Source: Selaginella moellendorffii
Lineage: Eukaryota > Streptophyta > Lycopodiopsida > Selaginellales > Selaginellaceae
Direction: 5' to 3'
NCBI RefSeq assembly: GCF_000143415.4
Contig: NW_003314262.1
Coordinates: 674,392 to 738,391 of the forward strand
Length of the DNA stretch: 64,000 nt
Shown: piece after piece, positions 49,436 through 59,491 of the stretch
Position numbering within the stretch: position 1 is the stretch's first letter
Layout: the number at the start of each line of letters is the position of its first letter
The notes under the pieces: generated by a model
Database searches by the model: none
Seen by the model: only the letters and a program-made list of their open reading frames with translations
What the model was told of the DNA's origin: nothing
Program-made: the position numbers and the translations under genes

Positions 49436-50503
49436 TCACAGTCTCTTCATAAACTGATCGTACGCTGTGAACATGACCATACACGAGGTTCCCACCCACA
49501 GTATCCTTGAGCTCATGCCACTTGTAAAACCTTTGATTCCTTCTTTCTTCCAGATCTTTTGAGCCGCATCCAGCGTGCCCTTGTACTGCTTGCTTTTGCC
49601 TTGCACTTGTAACCTAGTCTTTACCACATCCTGTGGGAAATTCCAAACCTTGAGGAGAATGAATTGGAAGGAGAGCTGCCAACCATTGGATTTGTGCATG
49701 CACTAGCAACGGACGCACTAAGAAAGGAGCTGGAGAGCTCCCAGTGCATGCCGAGTTGCTCCTTCGACTCCACTCCCGTGTATCGGACCGCAAGCATCTT
49801 TGTTCTCTCCCATAGTGGTAAATAGATGGCGTTGTAAGGACCCCATACCATCTGGGCCAGCAGGAAACCCCTGTACAATGCTCCTAATCCCTCCTGTGCA
49901 TATATCGTCCGCGCTGCATCTAAAGAACCCTGACACAACCAAAAGTTCGACAACCGATGCAGCACATTCGAACCTTGTAAGCTGGCTGTCCAGCCGTATG
50001 AACCATTTGTCGCTGCCGAACAACCTCAAGGGGGACGCTTACTAGCGATTGCACCAGTGTGGCAAAGAGGCCTCCACAAAAGTGCACAACAGGATTTTCT
50101 TGACCCCCTGCGGAGCACGGCTTAGATGTCGCACTAGAGAGGACAAAGAAAAGAGACCTGGCACGATTGCCTTGATAGTTTGGTACGTGGACATGTACAA
50201 AGCCTGTGATGGAGCAACTTGTACAACAGAAGCATATCCTTTGTAAAGAGTTCTCCATCCCTCTTGTCTGGCAATAGTAGTCAACGCGTCAAATGGGCCA
50301 TTGTATTTGTATGATCCCCCAACCTGAAAGGGTTGTTGTCAGGAGGAAATAGCAAAAGAAGGAGATTGTGCCAAAGGGATCACCATCAGTCGAGATTTAA
50401 CAGTCATCAACGGGTAAACCAGACTGTCTGCCAGCATTCCAGCGCAAGCTGCTGCCGTCATCTGCTTTAAAACGTCGCTTCGAAAGTCGTTCCCATTTCC
50501 CAT
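49436..50503 (-). CDS. Mitochondrial carrier family (SLC25) transporter
   Basis: Three Solcar repeats are visible. Repeat 1 has AGMLADSLVYPLMTVKSRLM then VGGSYKYNGPFDALTTIARQ and EGWRTLYKGY. Repeat 2 has VSVPLEVVRQRQMV with EGLGALYRGF. Repeat 3 has TNPMDVVKTRLQVQGK with EGIKGFTSGMSSRILWVGTS. Signatures PLEVVRQR and PMDVVKTR fit the P-x-[DE]-x-x-[KR] rule; repeat 1 has Met in place of the acidic residue. The protein is an inner-membrane solute transporter of about 300 residues; the overall text is closest to the SLC25A44-like group, but substrate cannot be told. ATG at 50503 begins MGNGNDFRSDVLKQM. About six short introns. A TAGGGTT element lies at 50564-50570, upstream of the start. Confidence 0.87.
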
Positions 50504-53500
50504 TGAGTATCTTACAATTTAAGAAAGAATTCACACAGATTGTGCTTGCTAGACAAAAGGGGCTAGGGTTCCGTTCAACCGTCTTTTCAAGCAGAAAAAC
50601 CACGATAAGCGAAAAAATTTCTTGCTTCCTTCTGCCCAATTCGTCTAAATGCTTGGGTACAGCAAGCAGAACTTACCTTTCTGTTTAAAATTCTTAATCT
50701 CTTCATAGCCCTTCAAACTCTATCGTCAACCTGGCTGAGTAGCTCCTGTGTTTCTGAACCGACTTGTCATGAAATGGACTTGCATTTGGAATCCCGATTC
50801 TTTTGCTTTCTTGAGCTCCTGTCTGAGCATTCTTTTTGCAGACAGCTTTGGAGTGTGCGGCATAATTGTTTATCCAGTTGATGGATGGATCCTTCAAATT
50901 CTGCTACTTCATCCTATCGTAGACAAGCCCCGTCCCACTTGTGTCACAGCCAGGAGCTGCAAGAAAACTCTGGCATGAACTTTTGTTAGATTGTGCCTTC
51001 TCTGAGTTTCTATAAAATAAAATTATGTGAAACCTTCATGAAGTGGCTAATGAGGAAAATAGGAACTGCTCTCCAATTTTTGGTGTAGCTATTTAGAAGA
51101 ACCCGACATTGCAAAAGCTTCATTGAACAAAGCTAAATTGACTTTTATTCCCATCCTTTAAGGACATTCATAGATGCATTGTGCATTGAGGCCAAATCCA
51201 GCTGAAGAGTTGACTACTACACAATGCTCAAGTCCTGACAGACATAGAGATTTACCAATGACAAGTGTGCAGAAACAACACTGCTGGATGTAAATATTGA
51301 GGACATGAGCGCAATTAAAGTTAGTCTCGCTGTGTATAGAGTACTTTAAAAAAAGGCTTAAACTGCATTCTAAGTTGCCCTTACTTTGAACTGCATTCCA
51401 GGTACAGAAAGAGAAAAAGTTCTTCTCAATGTTCTACATGAGTGACTAGATAGGTTCTTTTCTGCCAATAATGAATAATGCTGTTGCTTGCTCTATCGCT
51501 GTCCCAGAAGAAAAATGCACATCAGAGTTGCTGTTGGGTGGATGTTACTGCTAGGATTTGAGAGAAAGAAACCAGGATCACCTTTTGAGTGTGCACATCT
51601 ACACACACCTTGATGGCAAATTGAGAGCGTCTTGGTCCCAAGCAATGGCCTGGTGTGCCACGGCCTGGAGGCGCCAGCCTTCATCCCAGAGGTGCTGCTG
51701 TGCATCCCCACTAGCCCTGTGGCATCGATCACATAGCAGCATAACCAAGATTATGTTGCTAGAGGAAGGAATTTAGATAGTAATCTAGAATTATTGAATT
51801 TCAAAACAAATAGCTTCGATTCTTTTGTGAGTGATTGAAATACAGAAATTTGCATGTTGCTTATATATAGGAGCAAATGGACCAGATTGAATCAAATCCT
51901 AAAAACCCTGCTGAGGCAAATGAACCAGATTGAATCAAATATGATAGCTTTCAAAATTCCACTAAGCTAATTAGTATTATAACTACATCATAGCCATACA
52001 TGTAATCATCCCCAGTAGTTAAGGTTCTAAGTTAAGGTTCTAACTCAATGGGGATCTGGAAGAATATCATGAGGCATCAGTGGATCTGTAGATTATGCAA
52101 CTTGCTATTGTTCTCTTTATATAAAATGCTTCAACCACTACACAAGTATAATTTCTAAAAGATCAATTTCTGAATGTTATATCAAACTTTATAAACTTGC
52201 AACTTACCTTGCCACAACATTTGATACAATCTTTAGAAAACCATATACCATAAATTTGGGAAAATGAATATCCATTTTATACCTCACAATTGATGATTGG
52301 TGAGAGCTTGTAACATTGTTGTAACTAACTGGAAACATCCTTACACCAGTTTCTATAGGGTGGGTACAAAGGTAACCTCCAAAGGTCACTTTTAATTACA
52401 TGCTCATACTTGAATTGTTGAAGTTAAAAAGAGTCTAATATTTCTTATTGAGACAGTTATATTTGAGACAGTGAAACTTCAAAATGAGAAATGGATTTTC
52501 TTTTTAATAGCATGATGTGATATGCAATTTTTCCCAGTGGAATAAACTCATGCCTACATCAGGGATTTTGAAAAACTTAAACTTTTACTGCCTTTCCCCC
52601 TTAAATGTAAGCTCCTTTGTTTTCTTCTCCAAGGGTGCCATGAGCTGCTTCATTCTTCTTTTTAGTTCGTCCAAGAAGAGCAGCAAATGAGATGTTCTAG
52701 TCTGTAGAAGCTAGCAACACTGGAGACTAGCTTGAGCATCTGTCCCATTGCAAAAGTGTCAAGCATTTGTTCGTGCCTCTCTTCCACTATGCCACTTCCT
52801 TGGTCCAGTATTGTTTCCACTCTTTGTCACTGTTAACCGACTCCTTGGCTTTCACTCCTTACTGACATAGAGCCGATATTATTACTACCTGAACAAGGTG
52901 GTGTTCTCTTTATGTTGTATTTCTCAAGATTTATCACAACCAATGAGCAGCAGCAGTTGAGAATGATCCTGTATGACAACATTTTACCTTCAATGCAGCT
53001 CTTTAAGTCCTACTAAGTGGCTGCTCTCTGGGGACACCACAGAGACAAAGATGTAAATCAGCAATAAGCAAAATAAGTAATTATGTTACAAGCTGGTGGT
53101 AAATGATGCTAACAAAATTTACATGAACAACTATAAAACTGATAACTTACTGATGCTTGAATAGAATACCATGGTCTCTGGCCAATCCCAGGAGCGGTCA
53201 AAGTTGGAGAGGGCTTTGTTGGAAGTAAGCTATTGCTTCATCCTTGCTTATAATGTTTAGCTATCTCAAATTGAATTTTACAAGATTGGCTCTCTTTATC
53301 CTTTGAGATGGCATTCTCCATTCATAACCATGTTACATAAGGACCACACCAAGAAACAACTTCATACAATTTGAAAGGTGGGCATGTTGCAAACCTCATT
53401 TTCCATCATAATATTCGATGCAAATCCAAATATCAGGAAGATGTCATCTTTGCCTTCCATTCACGTCTATCCTAAATTGTCAATGTTGCAGAGAATCCAG

Positions 53501-55759
53501 CTTTTCTGGAAAAGGTAGAAAATAATATTTGGTAAGAAATATTTTATATCAATTTTTTATTTTAATATAAATAAATTATACACACATTTTCAATTATTTG
53601 ATATCATAACACTATTTTAGTAAATGGTGGACAACTTAAATCCACTACACAATCACCTGGGGAATCAGCAGCACCAACAGCAGAATAAGTTTTCTAGAAA
53701 TTGTTGTGGTGATCAAAAGGAGCAAGACTTGGAGAGTGATGGTCCACAAGCAGCACCTCCACATCATGGGCCCCTAGTGTGATTGCTCCAAGAGAATTGG
53801 TACAGGGAAAAGTTCCAAGAAAAAGCTGGGATCCTTGGCATTGCCACAGATGAAAGAGTTCACACTCATGATTGAGATTGTTGCTTCAGTTATAATCCAG
53901 GTATATAATATTTAATAAATAGATGACTAGATAATTCTAAAATTACATTTTCACTAGATAAATTAGTGGGAAATTTTTGACTGGAAATGTTTGCTAGTAG
54001 AATACAAGATCCATTTTAAATCAGAATTATAAAGACGGTTTCTCATTTCAAAGAAGACCTCAAGGATTTGTATAGCTATTAACGTTACATGTTTTATCAA
54101 ATTGGGAATCTAAAAAATAGAATCAACTGTCAAATCAAGAACTAAGCACTTTTTACATCACCAAATCAGAGAAAAAAAAAGAACCCATTTTTGTTAATAT
54201 GAGTATTTTGGAACTCTCATTCTTTTTATCTGAACTCTAATGATGCCTCTAACATTCATAACTTACTAAAGAATAATAGAATTTGTATTATATATCTGGT
54301 TTTGTATTTAAAAACATATATAAGTAAATCTATCTAGATTGCTACCAGATTTATATTATAACTCATAATCAGGCAACAAGAGAATGGTTCTAGACATTGA
54401 GAAAATATAAATTGACAGAATCTAAGAAATGCATTATAGTTTTTTGCAACACAAGAGATGGAATGTAATTTCTCTATCATTACTGGTCAAAGAAGAAATA
54501 TCTATTATAAAAATATTATTAGATTGATTAAATATTCAATACTTCAAAAAGTAAGATTTGAGCTATAGTTATATGGTGCATGAAATGTTTTGCTTTAGTT
54601 GTGTATTTATAAAGAACCTTAAGTAAGTAGCTTGTGTTTCTTGTTTACCTTTCTTCTTGTGTACTAAGAGGTTTTGGTTCTTATATCATACATAAACAAC
54701 CTTCAAGGCCAATGTAGAAATAATACTTTGTAATGACAAATCATGAAAAATTTATTATAGTTTTAGCAAGACTGATACCTGGAACACTATGATACAATAT
54801 AATACTAAACATAGAAATATTGTTAATTAAATTTATAAGTTATTCAAGTGTATTTATGTTACATAGTGTTTTATCACTATTTTCCTGATAGTAAACCAGA
54901 AGTTCGATTAGTGAAAGATAATAAATACTTGAAGTTTCTTAATGGTTTCCAAATACAGCACAACTATGTGTCACATTTATGAGAATGATACAACTCTACT
55001 GGGAAAGATAGAAAATAACATTTTTTAAAAAACCATTTATATTAGATTACTTATAAATTAAAATATTAATACACCCTAAAACCTTTCTAATAAGAACATA
55101 CTTTACTAATAGATCAATAGTGTGTCAAACATTTTATAACTTTTAATATAAAAGAGAACTCTTATAAAAATTAAATGAACAAGAGATAAAATACTTGAGA
55201 AAAAAAAACTTAGATAAATGGAAGGAAAGTTTAAGATAATAAAAAAACTTGTTTATATGAAGTTTTTAAGAAAAGTGATTTAGGCTAAAAAGTAGTACAA
55301 CAGTTCTAAATTAAATATCTAGACTGGTAGGAATAAAGTTAAAAATAATAAAAAATACTTAATCAGGATTATCATTAGGTAATAACATGCTAGTAAGCTA
55401 TCTATCGAAGTTATTGTTTCAAAAGCTTTTAGAAATTTTGAAACCCTTAACAATTTTATACAAGATTGTCACTAGCCAAAGGATTTTTAAATCGTATTTA
55501 GATAAATATCTAAAAACTTTCAATTTAATATTAATATATCTTTTAAATTATTAAACATTACTTATTATTCAACAATTATCTAAAGGATAACATGATTAAA
55601 AATACTTAGATTATAAAATGATTAATATTTCAACTATAAACTTAGGTCCTATATACATAATAACGTTATTATAATTGCCTATGGTTCTTTATAAATTTAA
55701 TAAAATTACATTATTAATATATAATAAAATATACGGTTGTAGTTTTTTATTTTTATTTT
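50504..55759. other. AT-rich gene-free region with degenerate sequence
   Basis: No intact gene is seen. After the carrier promoter (to about 50700) the base composition drops to strongly AT-rich, most extreme between about 53,500 and 55,700. Short codon-like text occurs near 51490-51730 (minus), 52560-52960 (minus, fragments such as ERHEQMLDTFAMGQMLKLV) and 53630-53890 (plus), each broken by stops. These could be transposase or gene relics, but I recognise no family. Confidence 0.5.
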
Positions 55760-56275
55760 AAAATAATAAATATTGTTGCATCAAGCTTATCAATTGTGAA
55801 TAAAGTGTTATTTATGCATTTTTCCTCTCTACTTCTTCATTCTCTTGCATCATAAATTAGATTGTTGATACTTAGATTATAAAGAACATAATAATAAAAG
55901 TATAAACTGAGCTCTAATATATTACTATGTACACAAAGAATATAATGATATTTAATATTTTGAAAGTATAATATAATACCATTAAGATATAATAAAAATT
56001 ATTTTCCAAAGAATTGTTTTAAAATGAACATATAATTCACATATTTACAGCTGACATTTATATTAATTTTAAGATGGATGTTTTAGAAAACTCTACTCTG
56101 AAGACTTAAAATGATTTAGAAAATTATTCTTTCTTATAAATATTCTCAAAAGATAATGATATGTTTGAGATATCCTCAAAAATTGCATGTTTTGGATTAT
56201 AAATACATATCACCAAAGATTTCTCTAAGTATCAGAAAAAAAATTACTTTCTGATATAAATACTAATTTTTATTT
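55760..56275 (+). repeat. Left arm of a diverged long inverted repeat
   Basis: Several blocks here recur in reverse complement at 61644-62400. Block A is 55760-55925 (around TTAGATTGTTGATACTTAGA and TTATAAAGAACATAAT). A middle block lies around ACAGCTGACATTTATATTAA (about 56045-56070). Block B is about 56155-56275 (around AGATATCCTCAAAAATTGCA and TTCTCTAAGTATCAGA). A short block at 56083-56150 (AGAAAACTCTACTCTGAAGA) recurs in the same orientation instead. Similarity is by eye, perhaps 75-85 percent. Confidence 0.65.
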
Positions 56276-56490
56276 CAAAAGAGTAGCAACCTCTCTTATA
56301 TTGTCTTTTTTGCTTCAAATTCCAAATCCATTATATGCTTTTGAACTAAAAACCTTCTACAGCCCAAATATTAAATTATTTTTTTTAATATTTAAAATTG
56401 TGTTTGTTTTTTTTTTTATTTCTTTAGCAGTATCTAAAATATTTCATTGTGAATAAGTTGCATATTTTTCATTATTTTTTAAAAAACTTC

Positions 56491-56666
56491 TGTGAGGGCC
56501 AAGTGTATGGCTATGATGCTGTATACTAATATTAGCATAGTGGGATTTTCGTAAACGTCGGATTGGATTCAATCTGAACCACTCGCTCTTGTATATAAGT
56601 TAGGGTTTTTGGGCTAATAGATATGCACATTTTATGTATTCCCTTTCCATATTCCAAGCACTCACA
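56491..56666 (+). mobile_element. Long terminal repeat of a degenerate LTR retrotransposon
   Basis: A 176-bp segment begins TGTGAGGGCC and ends CACTCACA, so the ends are perfect inverted hexamers (TGTGAG/CTCACA). It contains a TATA-like TGTATATAA near 56591. One base after its end a primer-binding-site-like sequence starts with TGG. A gag-like frame follows about 155 bp later. No matching 3' LTR was found in the window, so the element is truncated. Confidence 0.65.
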
Positions 56667-56667
56667 T

Positions 56668-56685
56668 TGGTGGACGTGAGTGGCA
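56668..56685 (+). other. Putative primer binding site
   Basis: TGGTGGACGTGAGTGGCA begins with the TGG expected to pair with a tRNA 3' CCA end. It does not match the common initiator-Met site TGGTATCAGAGC, so the primer tRNA is unknown. Confidence 0.45.
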
Positions 56686-56821
56686 TCTTTGATTGTCCTC
56701 GAGGAGTGCTTGGATTTGGGATTTTGGTTTAGATCTAGCTTTCTGTATTGTCTAGATCTACCATTTCCTTTTAGCTTTTTGTCATTTATCTTCTTTTGCT
56801 TTTTCTTTTTCGTTCATCTTC

Positions 56822-57270
56822 ATGGTAGATGAGCAATCTCCTCCTTTAACTCTGGAGCAGCAGTTGGTACAATTGCTTGATGCTATATGCAATTGAACAA
56901 CAAAACTCAGTTGATGGCGGCATTCACGGCACATGGTACAACTCCTCCTGCTCTTGGTGCCAATCCTCGTGTTCAGCCAGAGTTCTTTCGTGGGAATCTT
57001 GGGGATGACATGTACCATTGATTTGATCACTTCACGGTGATTGCCACATATCATTCTTGGGATGATGCTCAACGTTTGTGTGAATTTTCCACATGTCTCC
57101 AAGGGACAGCATTGCAGTGGTACAATAGTTTTAGTGCAGCCACTCATGGGGATTGGAGTGTTCTCTCGGATGTCTTCAAATGCGCCTTCAGACATGCTGA
57201 CGACTGTGATGATGCTTTTCAACAATTGCATCGTCTTTGTGTAAAGAACCGACTCCCCGAGATGTCGTAG
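56822..57270 (+). pseudogene. Broken retrotransposon gag gene
   Basis: Starts MVDEQSPPLTLEQQLVQLLD and then shifts frame. The main recognisable block is retrotransposon Gag: PEFFRGNLGDDMYH, a stop, FDHFTVIATYHSWDDAQRLC, EFSTCLQGTALQWYNSF and DVFKCAFRHADDCDDAFQQL. The alternation of short helices and the WYNSF text match Gag of plant LTR elements. An in-frame TGA within the H-stop-FDHF phrase and loss of all downstream protease and polymerase text show it is dead. Confidence 0.75.
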
Positions 57271-57295
57271 GCTAAAGGATCCCCGAAAGCTTGAC

Positions 57296-57595
57296 CGAAA
57301 TGACAAAGAGTTCATCGGATGGGACCGAGTCAAAGATCGAGTCCAAGACCAACTCTAAGATCGAGTTCGAGATAGAGTCCGAGATCGAGCCGAGGCCAAA
57401 TCGGAGACCGAGATTGAGACCGAGTTCGAGACAGAGTCCAAGATCCAAATCGGGTCCGAGACCGAGTCCAAGGTCGAGTCGGAAATCGAGTCCGAGATCG
57501 GGTCTGAGATCGAGTTTGAGATCGAGTCCGAGACTGAATCCAAAGTCGGGTCCAAAATCAACTCCGAGATCGAATCTGAGACTAAGTCCAAATAC
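57296..57595 (+). repeat. Minisatellite of GAGTCC/GAGATC units
   Basis: About 300 bp of tandem 6- and 12-bp units of the type GAGATCGAGTCC and GAGACCGAGTCC with drift. It gives open frames on both strands (Ser/Lys/Ile/Glu repeats on plus, Asp/Ser/Val repeats on minus) that are repeat translations, not genes. It follows the gag remnant directly. Confidence 0.85.
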
Positions 57596-57599
57596 TAAT

Positions 57600-58094
57600 A
57601 CGGGTCAAGGGGTGAAAGCCCAAAGCGTGCGTCTCCCGGGGGGGGGGGGGCTGCAGGGGTTCCAAAAGTATAGTAGGGATAGTGAGGTCTAGGAACCAGT
57701 CTTGAAGGAACTCTCCAGTGGTGCTTCCAAACTGACTTGAGGTTGAGACTGGGGCCGAGGGGCCTTGGGTGGGAGTGAGCATGGGCTTGGGTGGTGTCGG
57801 AGGGGCCACCCAGGGAAGTGCTCAAGAGCAGCTCCCACTCCCGAAAGGGAAACTGACTGCAGTGCTCCCAACTCATGTGGAGTGGTGCCCCACTTGAGTA
57901 CCTTGTGGCTCATTGGTCCTCGCCCTTCCTAGGGGCTTGGGCCTTCCCTTCGGGATGGAAGTGGGGGGGGGGGGCAGAGGTACCCATACCGGGCCATTAG
58001 GCCACGGTGTTTCACCTTGATGTCCCGAAGCAAGTGTTGTACCTAAGGCTTGGGATTAGAGGGTCCCATGATCAAGTTTTGTTGTACCAAGGGG
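57600..58094. other. GC-richer degenerate segment with two long G runs
   Basis: No gene is recognised. G runs of about a dozen bases occur at about 57639-57651 and 57962-57974. Local composition is much more GC-rich than the flanks, suggesting inserted material of different origin. Confidence 0.4.
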
Positions 58095-58388
58095 TGTTAG
58101 GAACTTGGAGGCTTGGTGTGCTTGGCTGCTTGTGCCTGTGGGGAGTGTAGCCAAACCTTAAGTCCAGTCTAACCCGGGGAGGGGGATTGGGAGAGATTTG
58201 GGAATCCGTGGATAGAAGGCTAACGCTCCATTGCTCATGCAGTGAGTAGCTAAAACTAAGTAGGACCAAATAGGAGCTGGTACAATAGGCGAGAACCTTG
58301 GCGAGGGAACTTAGCACAAGCCAAGGAAGTGTTGGTCGGATAGACAAGGTAAGCTGGCAAATTAGAAAGGAAAAATTTGTGGCTTACA
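58095..58388 (+). mobile_element. Putative LTR of a second retroelement
   Basis: A segment of about 294 bp begins TGTTAGGAAC and ends GGCTTACA, so the ends pair at five of six bases. It is followed after three bases by TGGTATCGGAGCC, a near-perfect initiator-Met primer site, which fixes its right edge. The left edge is less certain. Confidence 0.5.
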
Positions 58389-58391
58389 ATT

Positions 58392-58404
58392 TGGTATCGG
58401 AGCC
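58392..58404 (+). other. Initiator-Met-type primer binding site
   Basis: TGGTATCGGAGCC differs at one base from the common plant retrotransposon primer site TGGTATCAGAGC(C). It lies just inside the putative LTR and before a short gag-like frame. Confidence 0.6.
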
Positions 58405-58447
58405 TTTTCCTCAGTTCTAGCGAAGGATAGAGGCGGATTGCTGGGAA

Positions 58448-58714
58448 ATGGCAAAGGCAGGGCATAAGCGAACCCAGGCAAAGACAGAACCTCCGCCAGA
58501 GTTGGAGCCTCCGGTTGAACAAGAGCCTATGGATGAGGAATCCATGCATGAGGAGGACTCCGGTGAGGAAACTTCCAAACAGGAGTCCGGTGGCGAGGTT
58601 CGGTTGTCCAAGGCTCGATTGGACGTTCTAGAAGGACAATTGGCGCAGACCAACACCCTGCTGGAGACTTTCATACGCAAGCTAAAGCGTGATGAGAAGC
58701 GAAAGAAAAAGTGA
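58448..58714 (+). pseudogene. N-terminal fragment of a retroelement gag-like frame
   Basis: An 88-codon frame (MAKAGHKRTQAKTEPPPELE, an acidic region, then a helix RLSKARLDVLEGQLAQTNTL and a basic end DEKRKKK) starts 43 bp after the primer site. Position suggests the start of gag in an LTR element. No zinc knuckle or polymerase follows, so it is truncated. Confidence 0.45.
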
Positions 58715-59491
58715 AAAACTACGGATGCTGGCAGCACAGAGGGTGCGGACCCTTTGGTAGGGACTGAGGCAAAACCGATGCCAGATGCCATATGCCAATA
58801 GCACGTTTAAATAAGGGAGTATGATTTTGGCATCAGTGTCTCCATTTTTAGAATATCCATTTTTACTTATGGTGGATGCTCCCAATCGAACAGACTTAAT
58901 CTATGATGCTCCAAAAGAACAGTGAAGATCATTACATGGTGGCAAAAACGGTGGCACCTCTTGAATTCTAGATTCGTAGCTTTGGAAATTTTAGGTTTAA
59001 GGAAACCAAATTTATCAAGCAAGATCCTACAGTTCTTTACAGTTCTTTACAGACCTTGGATATTGAAATATGAAGCCAGGTATGATGAATTTGTAACCAC
59101 TTTTGTACACTAATTCCATATTGTTTGTTGTAGATTTTCTATCGTTATAGAATTGAAAGGCAGAGTTTATGGTTGCGGTATTCTTGCAGTGGTCTGGGTG
59201 GGATAAAATCCTAAAATTTTGTGTTGTATAGCTGTTTTACAGTTTTGGAGCTGAAGTGTTTGCTCGAAATTTCCCAGCGAGGAGTGCACTGGCGATGCAG
59301 CAGCTTTGTGCACTGGCACTCTCAAGTTATCATCACTGCAGCCACTGATATGAACGTGAGTGGCCGGTCAATCGATCAGATGCCATAGCTGAGTGCCAAT
59401 GCCATACCATTTTAGGGGTTCTTCCTCCTCCAAGTTGTCCAGATAACTGGCTGAGTAAATCCCAGGCTGTTGACTGGAAATCCACAGCAGC
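58715..59491. other. Gene-free AT-rich spacer
   Basis: No feature is recognised apart from a small direct repeat of AGTTCTTTAC near 59031-59050. Short open frames here have no domain. Confidence 0.4.

Noticed and set aside
51493-51732. Possible transposase fragment on the minus strand
   Set aside because: The frame has no motif I can name and is surrounded by stops.
53500-55740. Possible organelle DNA insertion because of high AT content
   Set aside because: No organelle gene or tRNA text was found. The low complexity fits transposon debris better; a search against plastid and mitochondrial genomes would settle it.
57355-57591. Asp/Ser/Val repeat protein on the minus strand
   Set aside because: It is a translation of the minisatellite, which is open on both strands.
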